Assembly (NCBI GenBank): GCA_028713915.1 | Contig: JAQTNK010000017.1 | Coordinates: 1-64,000, forward strand | Length of the DNA stretch: 64,000 bases | From: Rhodocyclaceae bacterium | GTDB lineage: Bacteria; Pseudomonadota; Gammaproteobacteria; Burkholderiales; Rhodocyclaceae | Reading direction: 5' to 3' | Part shown: in pieces, positions 36,440 to 45,783 of the stretch | How positions within the stretch are numbered: the first letter of the stretch is position 1 | Layout: every line of letters starts with the position of its first letter | The notes under the pieces: generated by a model | Seen by the model: the letters and a program-made list of their open reading frames with translations, nothing else | The model's database searches: none | Told to the model about the DNA's origin: nothing | Made by a program: the position numbers and the translations under genes

Positions 36440-37446
36440 TGAAAGTTCTGATCACCGGCGCTGCCGGCTTCATTGGCATGCATGTGGCCGAACGCCTGCT
36501 GGCGCGGGGAGACGAAGTCGTCGGGGTCGATAATCTCAACGACTACTACGATGTCTCGCTCAAGCGGGCGCGGTTGGCGCGCCTGACGCCGAGCAAGAAG
36601 TTCCGATTTGCCCAGCTTGACATCGCCGACCGCGATGGCATCGCCGAACTTTTCGCTCGTGAGCGACCGCAACGGGTGATCAACCTTGCGGCTCAGGCCG
36701 GGGTACGCTATTCGCTCAAGAATCCGCACGCATACGTCGACAGCAATGTCGTTGGTTTCGTCAATATCCTTGAGGGATGCCGCAACGTAAATTGTGATCA
36801 TTTGGTGTTTGCCAGCAGTTCGAGCGTTTATGGCGGCAATACGCGTATGCCGTTTTCCGAGCATGACAATGTCGATCACCCCGTCAGTCTCTACGCTGCA
36901 ACCAAGAAGGCCAATGAACTCTTGGCACATGCCTATAGTCACCTCTACGGTCTGCCGGCAACAGGGCTGCGTTTCTTCACCGTCTATGGTCCATGGGGGC
37001 GTCCGGATATGGCGCTGTTCCTCTTCACGAAGGCCATTCTCGAAGGGCGCCCGATCGATATCTTCAATCATGGCAAGATGGTGCGCGATTTCACGTACAT
37101 CGACGATATTGTGGAAGGAGTGACCAGGGTGCTTGATCGCCCAGCTGCCGCCGATCCCGACTTCAACACGAACAGCCCAGATCCGGCCACAAGTTGGGCA
37201 CCTTTCCAGATATTCAACATCGGCAACTGCAGGCCGATAGAACTGATGACCCTTGTAGCGGCGCTTGAAGGTGCGCTCGGCAAACAGGCGAGAAAGAACT
37301 TCCTGCCCATGCAGGATGGAGACGTGAAGGCGACCTACGCAGACATTGGAGAGATGCGTGTTGCAACTGGGTTCTCGCCGGTGACGCCGGTGGTGGATGG
37401 AATTAGGTGTTTTGTTGACTGGTACCGGGGGTATTTCAACGCTTGA
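36439..37446 (+). CDS. UDP-glucuronate 4-epimerase-like SDR
   Basis: The 335-aa extended SDR has [14 protein letters not shown] (NAD site), catalytic YAATKKANE and the family's [15 protein letters not shown] string, typical of UDP-glucuronate 4-epimerases, giving UDP-galacturonate for surface glycans. No UDP-glucose dehydrogenase gene is in the window. It starts at GTG 36439. From here to about 55.2 kb base composition is AT-richer than the flanks. Confidence 0.85.
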   Translation: MKVLITGAAGFIGMHVAERLLARGDEVVGVDNLNDYYDVSLKRARLARLTPSKKFRFAQLDIADRDGIAELFARERPQRVINLAAQAGVRYSLKNPHAYVDSNVVGFVNILEGCRNVNCDHLVFASSSSVYGGNTRMPFSEHDNVDHPVSLYAATKKANELLAHAYSHLYGLPATGLRFFTVYGPWGRPDMALFLFTKAILEGRPIDIFNHGKMVRDFTYIDDIVEGVTRVLDRPAAADPDFNTNSPDPATSWAPFQIFNIGNCRPIELMTLVAALEGALGKQARKNFLPMQDGDVKATYADIGEMRVATGFSPVTPVVDGIRCFVDWYRGYFNA

Positions 37447-37559
37447 GAATACTGATGGGTTTCCGTAAATGGACGAGAGTTTGTATAGTGATGGGCGCCA
37501 TTTTTCGGCATTTTATGGAGATAATTAAGATCGTGCACATCGACGAGAACCGCGAAAGA

Positions 37560-38447
37560 ATGACAGACCCAATTTCCCCGGATACACTTTTGGATCGGGT
37601 TGGCCTGCGATATGTTTGGCGCGTATTATCGTCTTGCAAAACTTGCATTACCGTTATTCCTTTGGTGTCAATCGCAGTGGGCATTGTCGCCTCGACGCAA
37701 TTTCTGCCTCTTTGGGAGGCTCGAGTGACGATTCAGATTGGACAGATCGGACAGCCGTCGATGGCGGGCGGGCACGCGGAACCGACGCTCATTGAGTCAG
37801 CGCCGCAAGTCCTGGCGCGGATAAAGGATCCTGGTTTCCAAAACATCGTACTAACGGATATGGCTGTGCCTCTTGATCAGGAAAATTTGGAGGCGACAAT
37901 ATTTCGTCACTCTATTCGAGCAAATTTAACCGCGGCAAATAGCAATTTCATCGAATTTAGAGTGCGTGGGCGTTCAAGGGAGGAAGCAAACCGCTTTGCG
38001 GAGGCCGTCGTGAAGCGCTTATCGAATGCGCACCAACAGCTAGCTCAATCCTCCATTCAGAGATTGTCCCGTCAATTGGAAAGCATCAGGGTGCACGTGG
38101 CCGATTTATCGCGCGCGCATAAAATACTTGTAGATATCTTACGGCGCCAAGATAGTAACGCGAATCCCCGGCCTGGTTTGTTGGAGACACTTTTTCAAAC
38201 GTCGATTGCGAATGGGCTAGATAGTAATTTGCGTGGATGGGAAGAGCTTGAACTCGCGTATGAGGAACAATTAAGTCCCATGCGGACATATCCAACTACG
38301 GCGTTTTCTAGCTACATCAACGACAAACCAGTAGCTCCTGAGAAGCTAACTATCGTTTTTATGGCGGGCGTGATAGGGCTGATTGTCGGAATAATTACGG
38401 CTTTCCTGCTGAAAGCGCGTACACGTGTAGCCCTCAATGGAAAATAA
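37560..38447 (+). CDS. Wzz-like chain-length determinant (polysaccharide co-polymerase)
   Basis: The roughly 295-aa protein has a membrane helix near the N-terminus (ITVIPLVSIAVGIVAS), a periplasmic coiled-coil region (residues about 110-215) and a C-terminal membrane helix (IVFMAGVIGLIVGIITAFLL), the layout of Wzz proteins, without the usual PX2PX4SPKX motif being clear. It would set the length of the Wzy-made polymer. The start is uncertain: in-frame TTG 37443 (overlapping the upstream stop) and ATG 37515 are alternatives. Confidence 0.7.
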   Translation: MTDPISPDTLLDRVGLRYVWRVLSSCKTCITVIPLVSIAVGIVASTQFLPLWEARVTIQIGQIGQPSMAGGHAEPTLIESAPQVLARIKDPGFQNIVLTDMAVPLDQENLEATIFRHSIRANLTAANSNFIEFRVRGRSREEANRFAEAVVKRLSNAHQQLAQSSIQRLSRQLESIRVHVADLSRAHKILVDILRRQDSNANPRPGLLETLFQTSIANGLDSNLRGWEELELAYEEQLSPMRTYPTTAFSSYINDKPVAPEKLTIVFMAGVIGLIVGIITAFLLKARTRVALNGK

Positions 38448-38562
38448 CCATCAACCGTAATGTCCATGGCCATGGTGCGACGGACCGCTGTCTGAGTATC
38501 ACCTGATCTCTTTATCGATCATTAAAAAATTGTTTTCACTTTCAAAAAAGGAATGTTGAATT

Positions 38563-39573
38563 GTGAGATGCAAGCGAGGGAAAGTTTTAGTGACCGGGGC
38601 AGATGGCTTCATCGGGTCGCACTTAGTGGAGGCCCTTATTGCCAACGGATACGAAGTTCGTGCCTTCGTTCTCTATAATTCCTTTGGAAGTTGGGGCTGG
38701 CTGGATTCATGTTCGAAAGAAGTGATGGGTTGTTTTGAGGTCTTTGCGGGTGACATACGTGACCCTTACGGCGTAAAGAAGGCAATGGAGGGGTGTGACA
38801 TTGTCATGCATCTGGCCGCTCTAATCGCCATTCCTTATTCTTATCATTCGCCCGACACCTATGTCGATACGAATATCAAGGGAACACTGAATATTGTCCA
38901 AGCTGCACGGGAACTTGGTGTCGATAGAGTGATTCACACGTCTACTAGCGAAGTTTATGGGACGGCAAGATTTGTTCCTATCACAGAGGATCATCCTCTA
39001 CAAGGGCAATCTCCTTATTCCGCAACCAAGATTGGTGCCGACCAGGTCGCCATGTCTTTCTACAATGCGTTCGATACCCCGGTTGCTATCGTTCGACCTT
39101 TCAATACCTACGGCCCCCGCCAATCCGCCAGGGCGATTATTCCCACGGTGATTACTCAAATTGCTAGCGGCAAGCGAAAAATTCGGCTCGGTGCGATGCA
39201 CCCTACCCGTGATTTCAATTTTGTTCTAGACACGGTACGCGGCTTCATGTCCGTTGCTGAGTCCGATAAATCGGTGGGGGAAGTTATCAACATAGGAAGC
39301 AATTTCGAGATTTCTATCGGCGATACGGTGGAGTTGATCGCGGAAGCGATTGGTGTGGAGATCGAAATTGAAACCGACGCAGTGCGGCTGCGCCCTGAAA
39401 AGAGCGAAGTCGATCGTCTCTGGGCGGACAATGCCAAGGCCAAGAACCTGACGGGATGGGAACCGCTGTTCGGCGGTAGGGAGGGTTTTAAGCGCGGCTT
39501 GGCGATAACAGCCGCGTGGTTTGCAGATTCAGAGAACCTTAGGCGTTACAAGGCAGACATCTACAATATCTAG
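38563..39573 (+). CDS. legB: NDP-GlcNAc 4,6-dehydratase, LegB-like
   Basis: The 336-aa SDR has GADGFIGSHLVEAL, the LegB-type string LYNSFGSWGWLD, an S-Y-K active site (YSATKIGADQ) and TRDFNFVLDTV. In legionaminic acid synthesis this enzyme makes the 4-keto-6-deoxy sugar from GDP-GlcNAc. It begins at GTG 38563 after a 115-bp AT-rich gap that probably contains the promoter for the nonulosonic acid genes. Confidence 0.87.
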   Translation: MRCKRGKVLVTGADGFIGSHLVEALIANGYEVRAFVLYNSFGSWGWLDSCSKEVMGCFEVFAGDIRDPYGVKKAMEGCDIVMHLAALIAIPYSYHSPDTYVDTNIKGTLNIVQAARELGVDRVIHTSTSEVYGTARFVPITEDHPLQGQSPYSATKIGADQVAMSFYNAFDTPVAIVRPFNTYGPRQSARAIIPTVITQIASGKRKIRLGAMHPTRDFNFVLDTVRGFMSVAESDKSVGEVINIGSNFEISIGDTVELIAEAIGVEIEIETDAVRLRPEKSEVDRLWADNAKAKNLTGWEPLFGGREGFKRGLAITAAWFADSENLRRYKADIYNI

Positions 39574-39582
39574 ATCGCTTTA

Positions 39583-40761
39583 ATGATGACGCTAGACATA
39601 CTTGGGGTGATTGGCGCATTAAAGCGCGTTTTGCCGGAGGCAACCGGACCGGTTCCCTTGCACGAACCTTGCTTCGCGGGCAACGAATGGGTTTACGTGA
39701 AGGAATGTCTTGATACCGGCTGGGTCTCGTCAGTCGGCAAGTTTGTTGATCGCTTTGAACGCGACCTTGCCGCCTACACAGGGGTGAAGCGTGCCATCGC
39801 AGTGGTTAATGGTACGGCGGCGTTGCATGTATGTCTGAAGCTTGTTGGCGTGGAAGCGGGGGATGAGGTATTGATGCCGGCCCTGACTTTCGTCGCCACG
39901 GCCAATGCTATCTGTTATTGCGGGGCGAACCCCCATTTTGTGGATAGCGACGAGAAGACGCTGGGGCTCGATCCCTCGCTACTCGCCGATTATCTGGCCG
40001 AAATTGGCGACGTTCGTGTTGAGGGCTGTTTCAACAAGATCACCGGAAAGCGCATCAGGGCTATCGTGCCGATGCACACATTTGGCCATCCAGTTGACCT
40101 TGACATGCTAGCGGACGTTTGCGAACGATACCGCATCGAGATTGTGGAAGACGCGGCGGAATCACTCGGTTCGTTCTATAAAGGCCGGCACACTGGACAT
40201 CGAGGGCGGGTCTCGGCGTTGAGCTTTAATGGCAATAAGATCATTACCACTGGAGGCGGTGGCGCCATCTTAACAAACGATGAGAACTTGGGAGCGCTTG
40301 CCAAACACTTGACGACTACCGCTCGGATATCCCATAAATGGTCGTTCATCCATGACGAGGTTGGTTTTAATTACCGCCTTCCAAACATTAATGCGGCTCT
40401 CGGCTGTGCGCAACTGGAGCAGATATCGGCTTTTATCGGAAACAAGCGCGCCTTGGCGCAGCGCTACGCGGAGGCATTTGCGGGGGTGGCCGGCATCCGT
40501 TTCTTTACCGAGCCAGACTTTGCTTACAGCAATTATTGGCTGAACGCGCTGTTGCTCGACGAGGCGGATAGCACACAGCGTGACGCCTTGCTGGAGGCGA
40601 CCAACCAGCTTGGCATCATGACGCGACCGGCATGGACGTTGATGCACAAGCTCCCAATGTTCGCGGATTGTCAACGCATGAATCTTGCCGCAGCGGAAAA
40701 CCTCGAATGCAGATTAGTCAACATACCTAGCAGTCCGGTGTTGGGGATATGCAATGTCTAA
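39583..40761 (+). CDS. legC: Sugar aminotransferase, LegC-like (DegT family)
   Basis: The 392-aa PLP enzyme has the catalytic Lys219 in SFNGNKIITTGGGGAI, VVNGTAALHVCL and the PLP-contacting VEDAAESLGS. It would aminate C4 of the LegB product. The start of the protein (PLHEPCFAGNEWVYVKECLDTGWVSSVG) matches the LegC/PglE group. It overlaps legG by 8 bp. Confidence 0.88.
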   Translation: MMTLDILGVIGALKRVLPEATGPVPLHEPCFAGNEWVYVKECLDTGWVSSVGKFVDRFERDLAAYTGVKRAIAVVNGTAALHVCLKLVGVEAGDEVLMPALTFVATANAICYCGANPHFVDSDEKTLGLDPSLLADYLAEIGDVRVEGCFNKITGKRIRAIVPMHTFGHPVDLDMLADVCERYRIEIVEDAAESLGSFYKGRHTGHRGRVSALSFNGNKIITTGGGGAILTNDENLGALAKHLTTTARISHKWSFIHDEVGFNYRLPNINAALGCAQLEQISAFIGNKRALAQRYAEAFAGVAGIRFFTEPDFAYSNYWLNALLLDEADSTQRDALLEATNQLGIMTRPAWTLMHKLPMFADCQRMNLAAAENLECRLVNIPSSPVLGICNV

Positions 40762-41929
40762 ACGCAAGGTTTGCGTTGTTACAGGTAGCCGCGCCGAATA
40801 TGGCTTGTTGTATTGGCTGATGAAGGAGATCCAATCCGACGGAGCCCTGGAGCTGCAACTCATCGCGACGGGCATGCACCTTTCCCCAGAATTTGGCTTA
40901 ACGTACAAGGTGATCGAGGAAGACGGCTTCACCATTGACGCGAAAGTGGAAATGCTACTCTCCAGCGATACACCGGTAGGCATTGCAAAATCTGTCGGCG
41001 TGGGTGTGATCGGCTTTGCCGATGCATTGGAACGGCTTAGACCGAGCGTCCTGGTCGTGTTGGGCGATCGATTTGAAGTTCTGGCGGCCGTGCAAACTGC
41101 TTTGGTGATGAACGTGCCGATTGCACATATATCTGGAGGTGAAATCACCGAGGGTGCCATTGACGATAGCATTCGTCATGCGATAAGCAAAATGTCGAAT
41201 TTCCATTTTGTGGCAGCAGAAGTCTATCGCCGTCGTGTAATTCAGATGGGCGAGTCGCCTAATCGGGTCCTCAACTATGGTGATCCGGGATTGGACAATT
41301 TCAGACGCCTACATTTACTGTCTCGGCGGGAGTTAGAAAAAGCACTAGATTTCCCTTTGGGCTCGCCATTGTTTCTGGTTACCTATCATCCGGTAACAGT
41401 AGGAAACGCTAACAATAGAGAAGCAACGCAGGCGCTACTCTCTGCCCTCGACCAGTTCCCGACAGCCCAAGTGATAATGACCAAACCCAATGCTGATGCG
41501 GGAGGCCGGACGATCTCTCGGATGCTTGAAGCGTACGCACAAAAACATCCTTGCAGAGTACATTTGGATACTTCGATGGGGCAGCTCCGCTATTTAAGCG
41601 CCATGCAGCACTGTGATGTGGTGATTGGGAACTCATCCAGCGGGATCGTAGAGGCGCCAGCCATAAAGAAGCCAACGGTAAATATTGGAAGCCGGCAAAA
41701 TGGCAGACTAAAAGCACAATCAATTATTGATTGTGGGGAAAATAGTGAAGCAATTGTGGGCGCAATTAATAAGGCCCTATCTGATGAGTTCAAGCAAGTC
41801 ATATGCCATACAGAGTCACTCTATGGTGACTGTAATGCTTCGTCAAGAATAAGGGACTTTCTCAAGCAGGTTGATAATGACAAACATGCAGGCAAGACGT
41901 TCTTTGATATTTCATTTCTTCTAAGTTAG
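40754..41929 (+). CDS. legG: Hydrolysing NDP-sugar 2-epimerase, LegG/NeuC-like
   Basis: The 391-aa GT-B-like enzyme has CVVTGSRAEYGLL, VLGDRFEVLAA, AHISGGEITEGAIDDSIRH and GNSSSGIVEAP, the pattern of NeuC/LegG hydrolysing 2-epimerases. It would release the 2,4-diacetamido-2,4,6-trideoxymannose used by LegI. Placement between legC and legI favours legionaminic over sialic acid. Confidence 0.9.
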   Translation: MSKRKVCVVTGSRAEYGLLYWLMKEIQSDGALELQLIATGMHLSPEFGLTYKVIEEDGFTIDAKVEMLLSSDTPVGIAKSVGVGVIGFADALERLRPSVLVVLGDRFEVLAAVQTALVMNVPIAHISGGEITEGAIDDSIRHAISKMSNFHFVAAEVYRRRVIQMGESPNRVLNYGDPGLDNFRRLHLLSRRELEKALDFPLGSPLFLVTYHPVTVGNANNREATQALLSALDQFPTAQVIMTKPNADAGGRTISRMLEAYAQKHPCRVHLDTSMGQLRYLSAMQHCDVVIGNSSSGIVEAPAIKKPTVNIGSRQNGRLKAQSIIDCGENSEAIVGAINKALSDEFKQVICHTESLYGDCNASSRIRDFLKQVDNDKHAGKTFFDISFLLS

Positions 41930-41935
41930 GCGTCA

Positions 41936-43009
41936 ATGCGTATCGGTGGGGAATTTGAAATACGCGGCCAATCACTTGCGAAGGCTTGTGCAAAGAGTCA
42001 TCCTTCGCAATGCGGTGCTTATGAACTTTGGGTGAATACGGGCCGCTCGGCATTATTGCTTGCCCTAAAGGAAATCGTCCGACAAGAGGGATTGAAGGAA
42101 GCCTGGCTACCAGCCTATATCTGCCCTTCGGTAATCGCACCCTTTGTGGACCAGGGATTTGCTCTGCATTTCTACTCGACAGGTGGCATAACAGAGAATC
42201 GCCAATCGCCTCCCTTGCCGGAAATCGGTGGGACGGTTCTGCTTGTTCACTATTTCGGAAGGAAAAATGATGCCGTCGTTAAATGGGTAAGAGAACAACG
42301 TAAAACGCGGCGCTTTTTCGTTATCGAAGATTGCGTCCAGGCGAGTCTGAATTCCAATGTGGGAGAGACTGGCGATTTTGTAATTACTAGCTACCGGAAG
42401 TTCCTTCCCCAGCCGGATGGCGCGTTACTGAGTTCGAGAACAGAAATTCATTGTGAACTTGAAGAGCCTGATGAGGCATTTGTTTCGGCAAAGCTCATTG
42501 GAAAACTGCTGAGGCAAACTTCTCGACAAGAAACGCATTATTTGCAGCTTCTGGAAGATGCGGAACAAAAGCTCGGAATGCTGCAGCCGCGTAAGATGTC
42601 GTGGTTGTCCTCGTATATGCTGCAACGGACGGACGTCGGAAGAATCGCCCAGATTCGCAGGAGAAATTGGCGTCGTTTGAACAAATGCCTGGTAGATAGG
42701 GGATTGCTTGCCCATCTTTCGCCCTTGTTTGATACCCTCGCCGATGGCGAGGTGCCGTTGGGGCTGCCAGTTCAAGTTAAAGAAGGGAAACGAGATGGCC
42801 TCAGACGGTTTCTTTTCGCGCATGAAATCTATTGTCCGGTTCACTGGCAACTAGAGCATTTAGAAACCATCAGCCAAAACTATCTTCAAGAAATCGCGCT
42901 TAGCCACAATATTATTACTCTACCCATAGATCAGCGGCTAGGAGGGAAGCAACTTGACTATATGGTAGAAGCCATTTCTGTCTATTTTTCAAACAGTGGG
43001 AAAATATGA
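41936..43009 (+). CDS. DegT/DnrJ-like PLP-dependent enzyme of unknown role
   Basis: The 357-aa protein has the small-domain start VNTGRSALLLAL, PLP-contacting Asp132 (IEDCVQASL) and a candidate Schiff-base Lys155 in TSYRKFLPQPDGALL, so it appears catalytically intact, but it is only distantly like LegC. It lies 6 bp after legG and overlaps legI. A second amination, for another sugar or a modifying group, is possible; no specific reaction can be named. Confidence 0.75.
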   Translation: MRIGGEFEIRGQSLAKACAKSHPSQCGAYELWVNTGRSALLLALKEIVRQEGLKEAWLPAYICPSVIAPFVDQGFALHFYSTGGITENRQSPPLPEIGGTVLLVHYFGRKNDAVVKWVREQRKTRRFFVIEDCVQASLNSNVGETGDFVITSYRKFLPQPDGALLSSRTEIHCELEEPDEAFVSAKLIGKLLRQTSRQETHYLQLLEDAEQKLGMLQPRKMSWLSSYMLQRTDVGRIAQIRRRNWRRLNKCLVDRGLLAHLSPLFDTLADGEVPLGLPVQVKEGKRDGLRRFLFAHEIYCPVHWQLEHLETISQNYLQEIALSHNIITLPIDQRLGGKQLDYMVEAISVYFSNSGKI

Positions 43010-44079
43010 GCAAACGAGTATTTGTCATCGCTGAGGCGGGAGTTAACCACAATGGATCCTTAGATCTGGCGCTGGAGCTAATAGATGCCGCAGCCGTTGC
43101 GGGTGCGGATGCCGTCAAGTTTCAGACGTTTAAATCAGAAGCAGTAATAAGTCGTTTTGCAATTAAGGCTGATTACCAAATTCGGACGACCGGCAAAGAG
43201 GAAAGCCAGCTAGACATGGTAAAGAAATTGGAACTAGGTCTGGCTGCCCATCTGAAAATGTTGGAGCGATGTGCGCAGCACGGCATTCAGTTTCTCTCGA
43301 CACCCTTTGATTTGGAAAGTGTGGATCTCCTAGTGGATCACCTACACGTTTCCATGCTCAAGATTCCATCAGGCGAGATAACTAACGCCCCACTGATTCT
43401 TAGAATCGCCCGCACCGGGAAGCCAGTCATATTGTCAACCGGGATGAGTACCCTTGCAGAAATCGAACAGGCGTTGGGCGTACTGGCATTCGGCTATCTT
43501 TCTTGCGAGAGCAAACCGTCCTTGGAAGGGTTTTCCGAGGTCTATTTCTCTGAGGCAGGCCAACGTATTCTAAAAGAAAAAGTTTGGCTGCTGCATTGCA
43601 CGACTGAATACCCGGCGCCATTCGCTGATGTGAATTTGCATGCTATGGAAACCATGCGCAACGCGTTTGGGTTGCCGGTGGGCTACTCTGACCACACTGA
43701 GGGTTTCGTGGTACCTATAGCGGCAGTAGCGTTAGGGGCTGGAATTATCGAAAAACATTTCACATTGAATAGAAATCTTCCCGGCCCGGATCACAAGGCA
43801 TCCCTGGAGCCTATGGAACTGGCACAGATGGTGGCCGCTATTCGACAGGTCGAGGAAGCGTTAGGGAAAAGTGCAAAAATTCCAGCGCCTTCCGAGTTGA
43901 AAAACAAACCTATCGCCAGAAAAAGCCTGGTTGCTTCCGTACCGGTCCGGTGCGGCGAAATTTTTAGTGAGTGCAATCTTACCGCCAAACGACCGGGGAC
44001 AGGAATAAGCCCGATGCGCTATTGGGAATATATCGGAAAGCCGACGCAGCGTGATTATGCGGAAGACGAAGCGATTTAG
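43006..44079 (+). CDS. legI: N-acylneuraminate/legionaminate synthase, LegI/NeuB-like
   Basis: The 357-aa protein condenses an N-acetylated six-carbon amino sugar with PEP to a nine-carbon nonulosonic acid. It has the TIM barrel with FVIAEAGVNHNGSLDLA, VKFQTFKSE, KIPSGEITNAPL, YSDHTEGF and IEKHFTLNRNLPGPDH, and a C-terminal SAF (antifreeze-like) domain from about residue 300. It overlaps the DegT-like gene by four bases. Confidence 0.92.
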   Translation: MSKRVFVIAEAGVNHNGSLDLALELIDAAAVAGADAVKFQTFKSEAVISRFAIKADYQIRTTGKEESQLDMVKKLELGLAAHLKMLERCAQHGIQFLSTPFDLESVDLLVDHLHVSMLKIPSGEITNAPLILRIARTGKPVILSTGMSTLAEIEQALGVLAFGYLSCESKPSLEGFSEVYFSEAGQRILKEKVWLLHCTTEYPAPFADVNLHAMETMRNAFGLPVGYSDHTEGFVVPIAAVALGAGIIEKHFTLNRNLPGPDHKASLEPMELAQMVAAIRQVEEALGKSAKIPAPSELKNKPIARKSLVASVPVRCGEIFSECNLTAKRPGTGISPMRYWEYIGKPTQRDYAEDEAI

Positions 44080-44090
44080 GCGGCCGAGAG

Positions 44091-45095
44091 ATGCTGCCTT
44101 TACAATTATCTGCTGAAGAAGCATTGGGATATTACCGGCGCCTGGATATCAGCCAGCGGGCGCCCTCCCTACACCCCGAGTACCTGTTGGCCGATGCTCA
44201 GCGATCCGCGACATTGATCCCTCGCTTTCTCGTGTATCAGGCTGGAGATCATTTCCATTACCACGCATTTCAGATGGAGGCGGTGCCTGAGGTGGGGCTA
44301 TTTGATATTCAGTCACCATATGGTTATGGTGGGCCTGTAGCGACAACCACTGCGCCCGCGTTCTTGAACAAAGCATGGAACGCCCATTGCCGCTGGTGTC
44401 AGGAAAATAATATATTGGCCGAATTTATTCGTTTCCATCCGCTTCTAGAGAATTGGCGCTATTTTTGTGGCGAAGCCCTGGATGATCGTCAGACCGTATG
44501 GATAGATTTGGCCGTGCCAGACCTAATGACCACCTATACCCCACGCGTAAGGACCTCCATTCGGAAGGCTATGAAAAATGGGCTTCGAGTGGAATGGTGC
44601 GATCGTCATTCCTTCTTGACGAGCTTTCCTCGCCTCTATGAAGAGACGATGCACAAATTGGCAGCGGATCAATTTTACTTTTTTTCGCCAGCGTACTTTG
44701 AGCGGATAACTAACCCTGAATTGGCCAGGCTGGCAATCTGTCGTGATGACAATAGCATATATGCTGCGGCTATTTTTCTCCATGGGTCAGAAATGGTTGA
44801 ATATCACCTATCTGCCTCTAACGAGGCGGGGAAGACCTTGGGTGCCACGAATTTGCTACTGCATGAGGCAGCCAATTGGGCGCAGCAGAGTGGCAAGAAA
44901 AAGCTGCATCTAGGCGGCGGAACCAGTGCTGCGCCGGAAAATCCGCTTTTCTTTTACAAAGCGGGCTTTTCGACGCACCGTTCACTGTTCAGAATAGGCA
45001 AAAAAATTCACCGACCGGGCGCGTATGCAGCGCTGAAGGCTGACTGGGCAAATCGCAAGGATCTTGCTGGAAACCGAATCTTATTTTATAGATAA
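44091..45095 (+). CDS. FemAB/GNAT-fold acyltransferase-like protein
   Basis: The 334-aa protein resembles FemAB-type double-GNAT proteins: IRFHPLLENW, VRTSIRKAMKNGLRVEW and LHLGGGTSAAPENPLFFYKAGFS are typical of that fold. Such enzymes transfer acyl or aminoacyl groups to amines. In this locus it could N-acylate the amino sugar, a job otherwise done by LegH, which is absent here. That role is inference from context. Confidence 0.7.
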   Translation: MLPLQLSAEEALGYYRRLDISQRAPSLHPEYLLADAQRSATLIPRFLVYQAGDHFHYHAFQMEAVPEVGLFDIQSPYGYGGPVATTTAPAFLNKAWNAHCRWCQENNILAEFIRFHPLLENWRYFCGEALDDRQTVWIDLAVPDLMTTYTPRVRTSIRKAMKNGLRVEWCDRHSFLTSFPRLYEETMHKLAADQFYFFSPAYFERITNPELARLAICRDDNSIYAAAIFLHGSEMVEYHLSASNEAGKTLGATNLLLHEAANWAQQSGKKKLHLGGGTSAAPENPLFFYKAGFSTHRSLFRIGKKIHRPGAYAALKADWANRKDLAGNRILFYR

Positions 45096-45106
45096 AGGGA
45101 GCAACA

Positions 45107-45775
45107 ATGGTTTGGGATCCAACTTGGGAAAACGTATTCTGCAATCAGTCTTGGGGTAAATATCCCGGCGAAGAATTAATACGATTTGTGGCGCGGAATT
45201 TCTACCATCATCAAGACCGCGACCAAATCAAGATCCTTGAAGTAGGTTGTGGCCCAGGGGCAAATCTTTGGTTTATGGCGAGGGAGGGCTTTTCCGTATA
45301 TGGAATAGATGGGTCGCAAGCCGCAATTAGTCAAGCCCTAGAGCGGCTTGGTCTCGAATGCCCCGGCTGGCTGGGGCAGCTGCATTGCGGAGATATACGG
45401 AATTTGCCTTTTGCGGATGGCATGTTCGATGCTGTGATCGATAATGAGGCAGTCTATTGTAATGATTATGACACATCAAAGGCCATATATTTCGAAATGG
45501 CGAGAGTCACTAAAGCCGGAGGTAAGTTCTATTCGCGGACATTTGCGTCGGAGAGTTGGGGTGACCAAACCGGAAAAGCCGTTGGACATAATGCGTGGGT
45601 GGCCGCGGATGGACCACTGGCGAATAAAGGGTTCTCCCGTTTCACAAAACGCGAAGAGCTCCCGGATCTAATCCAGGGATTCAACATTACCGAAGTCGAA
45701 TTGTTGATGCGAACGTACAATAATGAAGCCAACCAAATTCGTGAGTGGCTTGTAATAGGTGAAAAACAGAGCTAG
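45107..45775 (+). CDS. Class I SAM-dependent methyltransferase
   Basis: The 222-aa protein has SAM motif I ILEVGCGPGANLWFMA, the acidic GIDGSQAAI and post-motif NLPFADGMFDAVID. It begins MVWDPTWENVFCNQSWGKYPGEELIRF, a start seen in small surface-glycan methyltransferases. It lies 11 bp after the FemAB-like gene and 8 bp before the ptmE-like gene, so it may methylate the nonulosonic acid or its N-acyl group. Confidence 0.8.
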   Translation: MVWDPTWENVFCNQSWGKYPGEELIRFVARNFYHHQDRDQIKILEVGCGPGANLWFMAREGFSVYGIDGSQAAISQALERLGLECPGWLGQLHCGDIRNLPFADGMFDAVIDNEAVYCNDYDTSKAIYFEMARVTKAGGKFYSRTFASESWGDQTGKAVGHNAWVAADGPLANKGFSRFTKREELPDLIQGFNITEVELLMRTYNNEANQIREWLVIGEKQS

Positions 45776-45783
45776 GACATCTG

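Noticed and set aside
38448-38562. JUMPstart/ops element before the nonulosonic acid genes
   Set aside because: No GGCGGTAGC-like sequence is found in this gap or in the other gaps of the glycan region.
40754-44079. Sialic acid (Neu5Ac) or pseudaminic acid pathway
   Set aside because: The LegB-type and PtmE-type proteins together with LegC point to the GDP-linked legionaminic route; PseB/PseC-like partners are not present.
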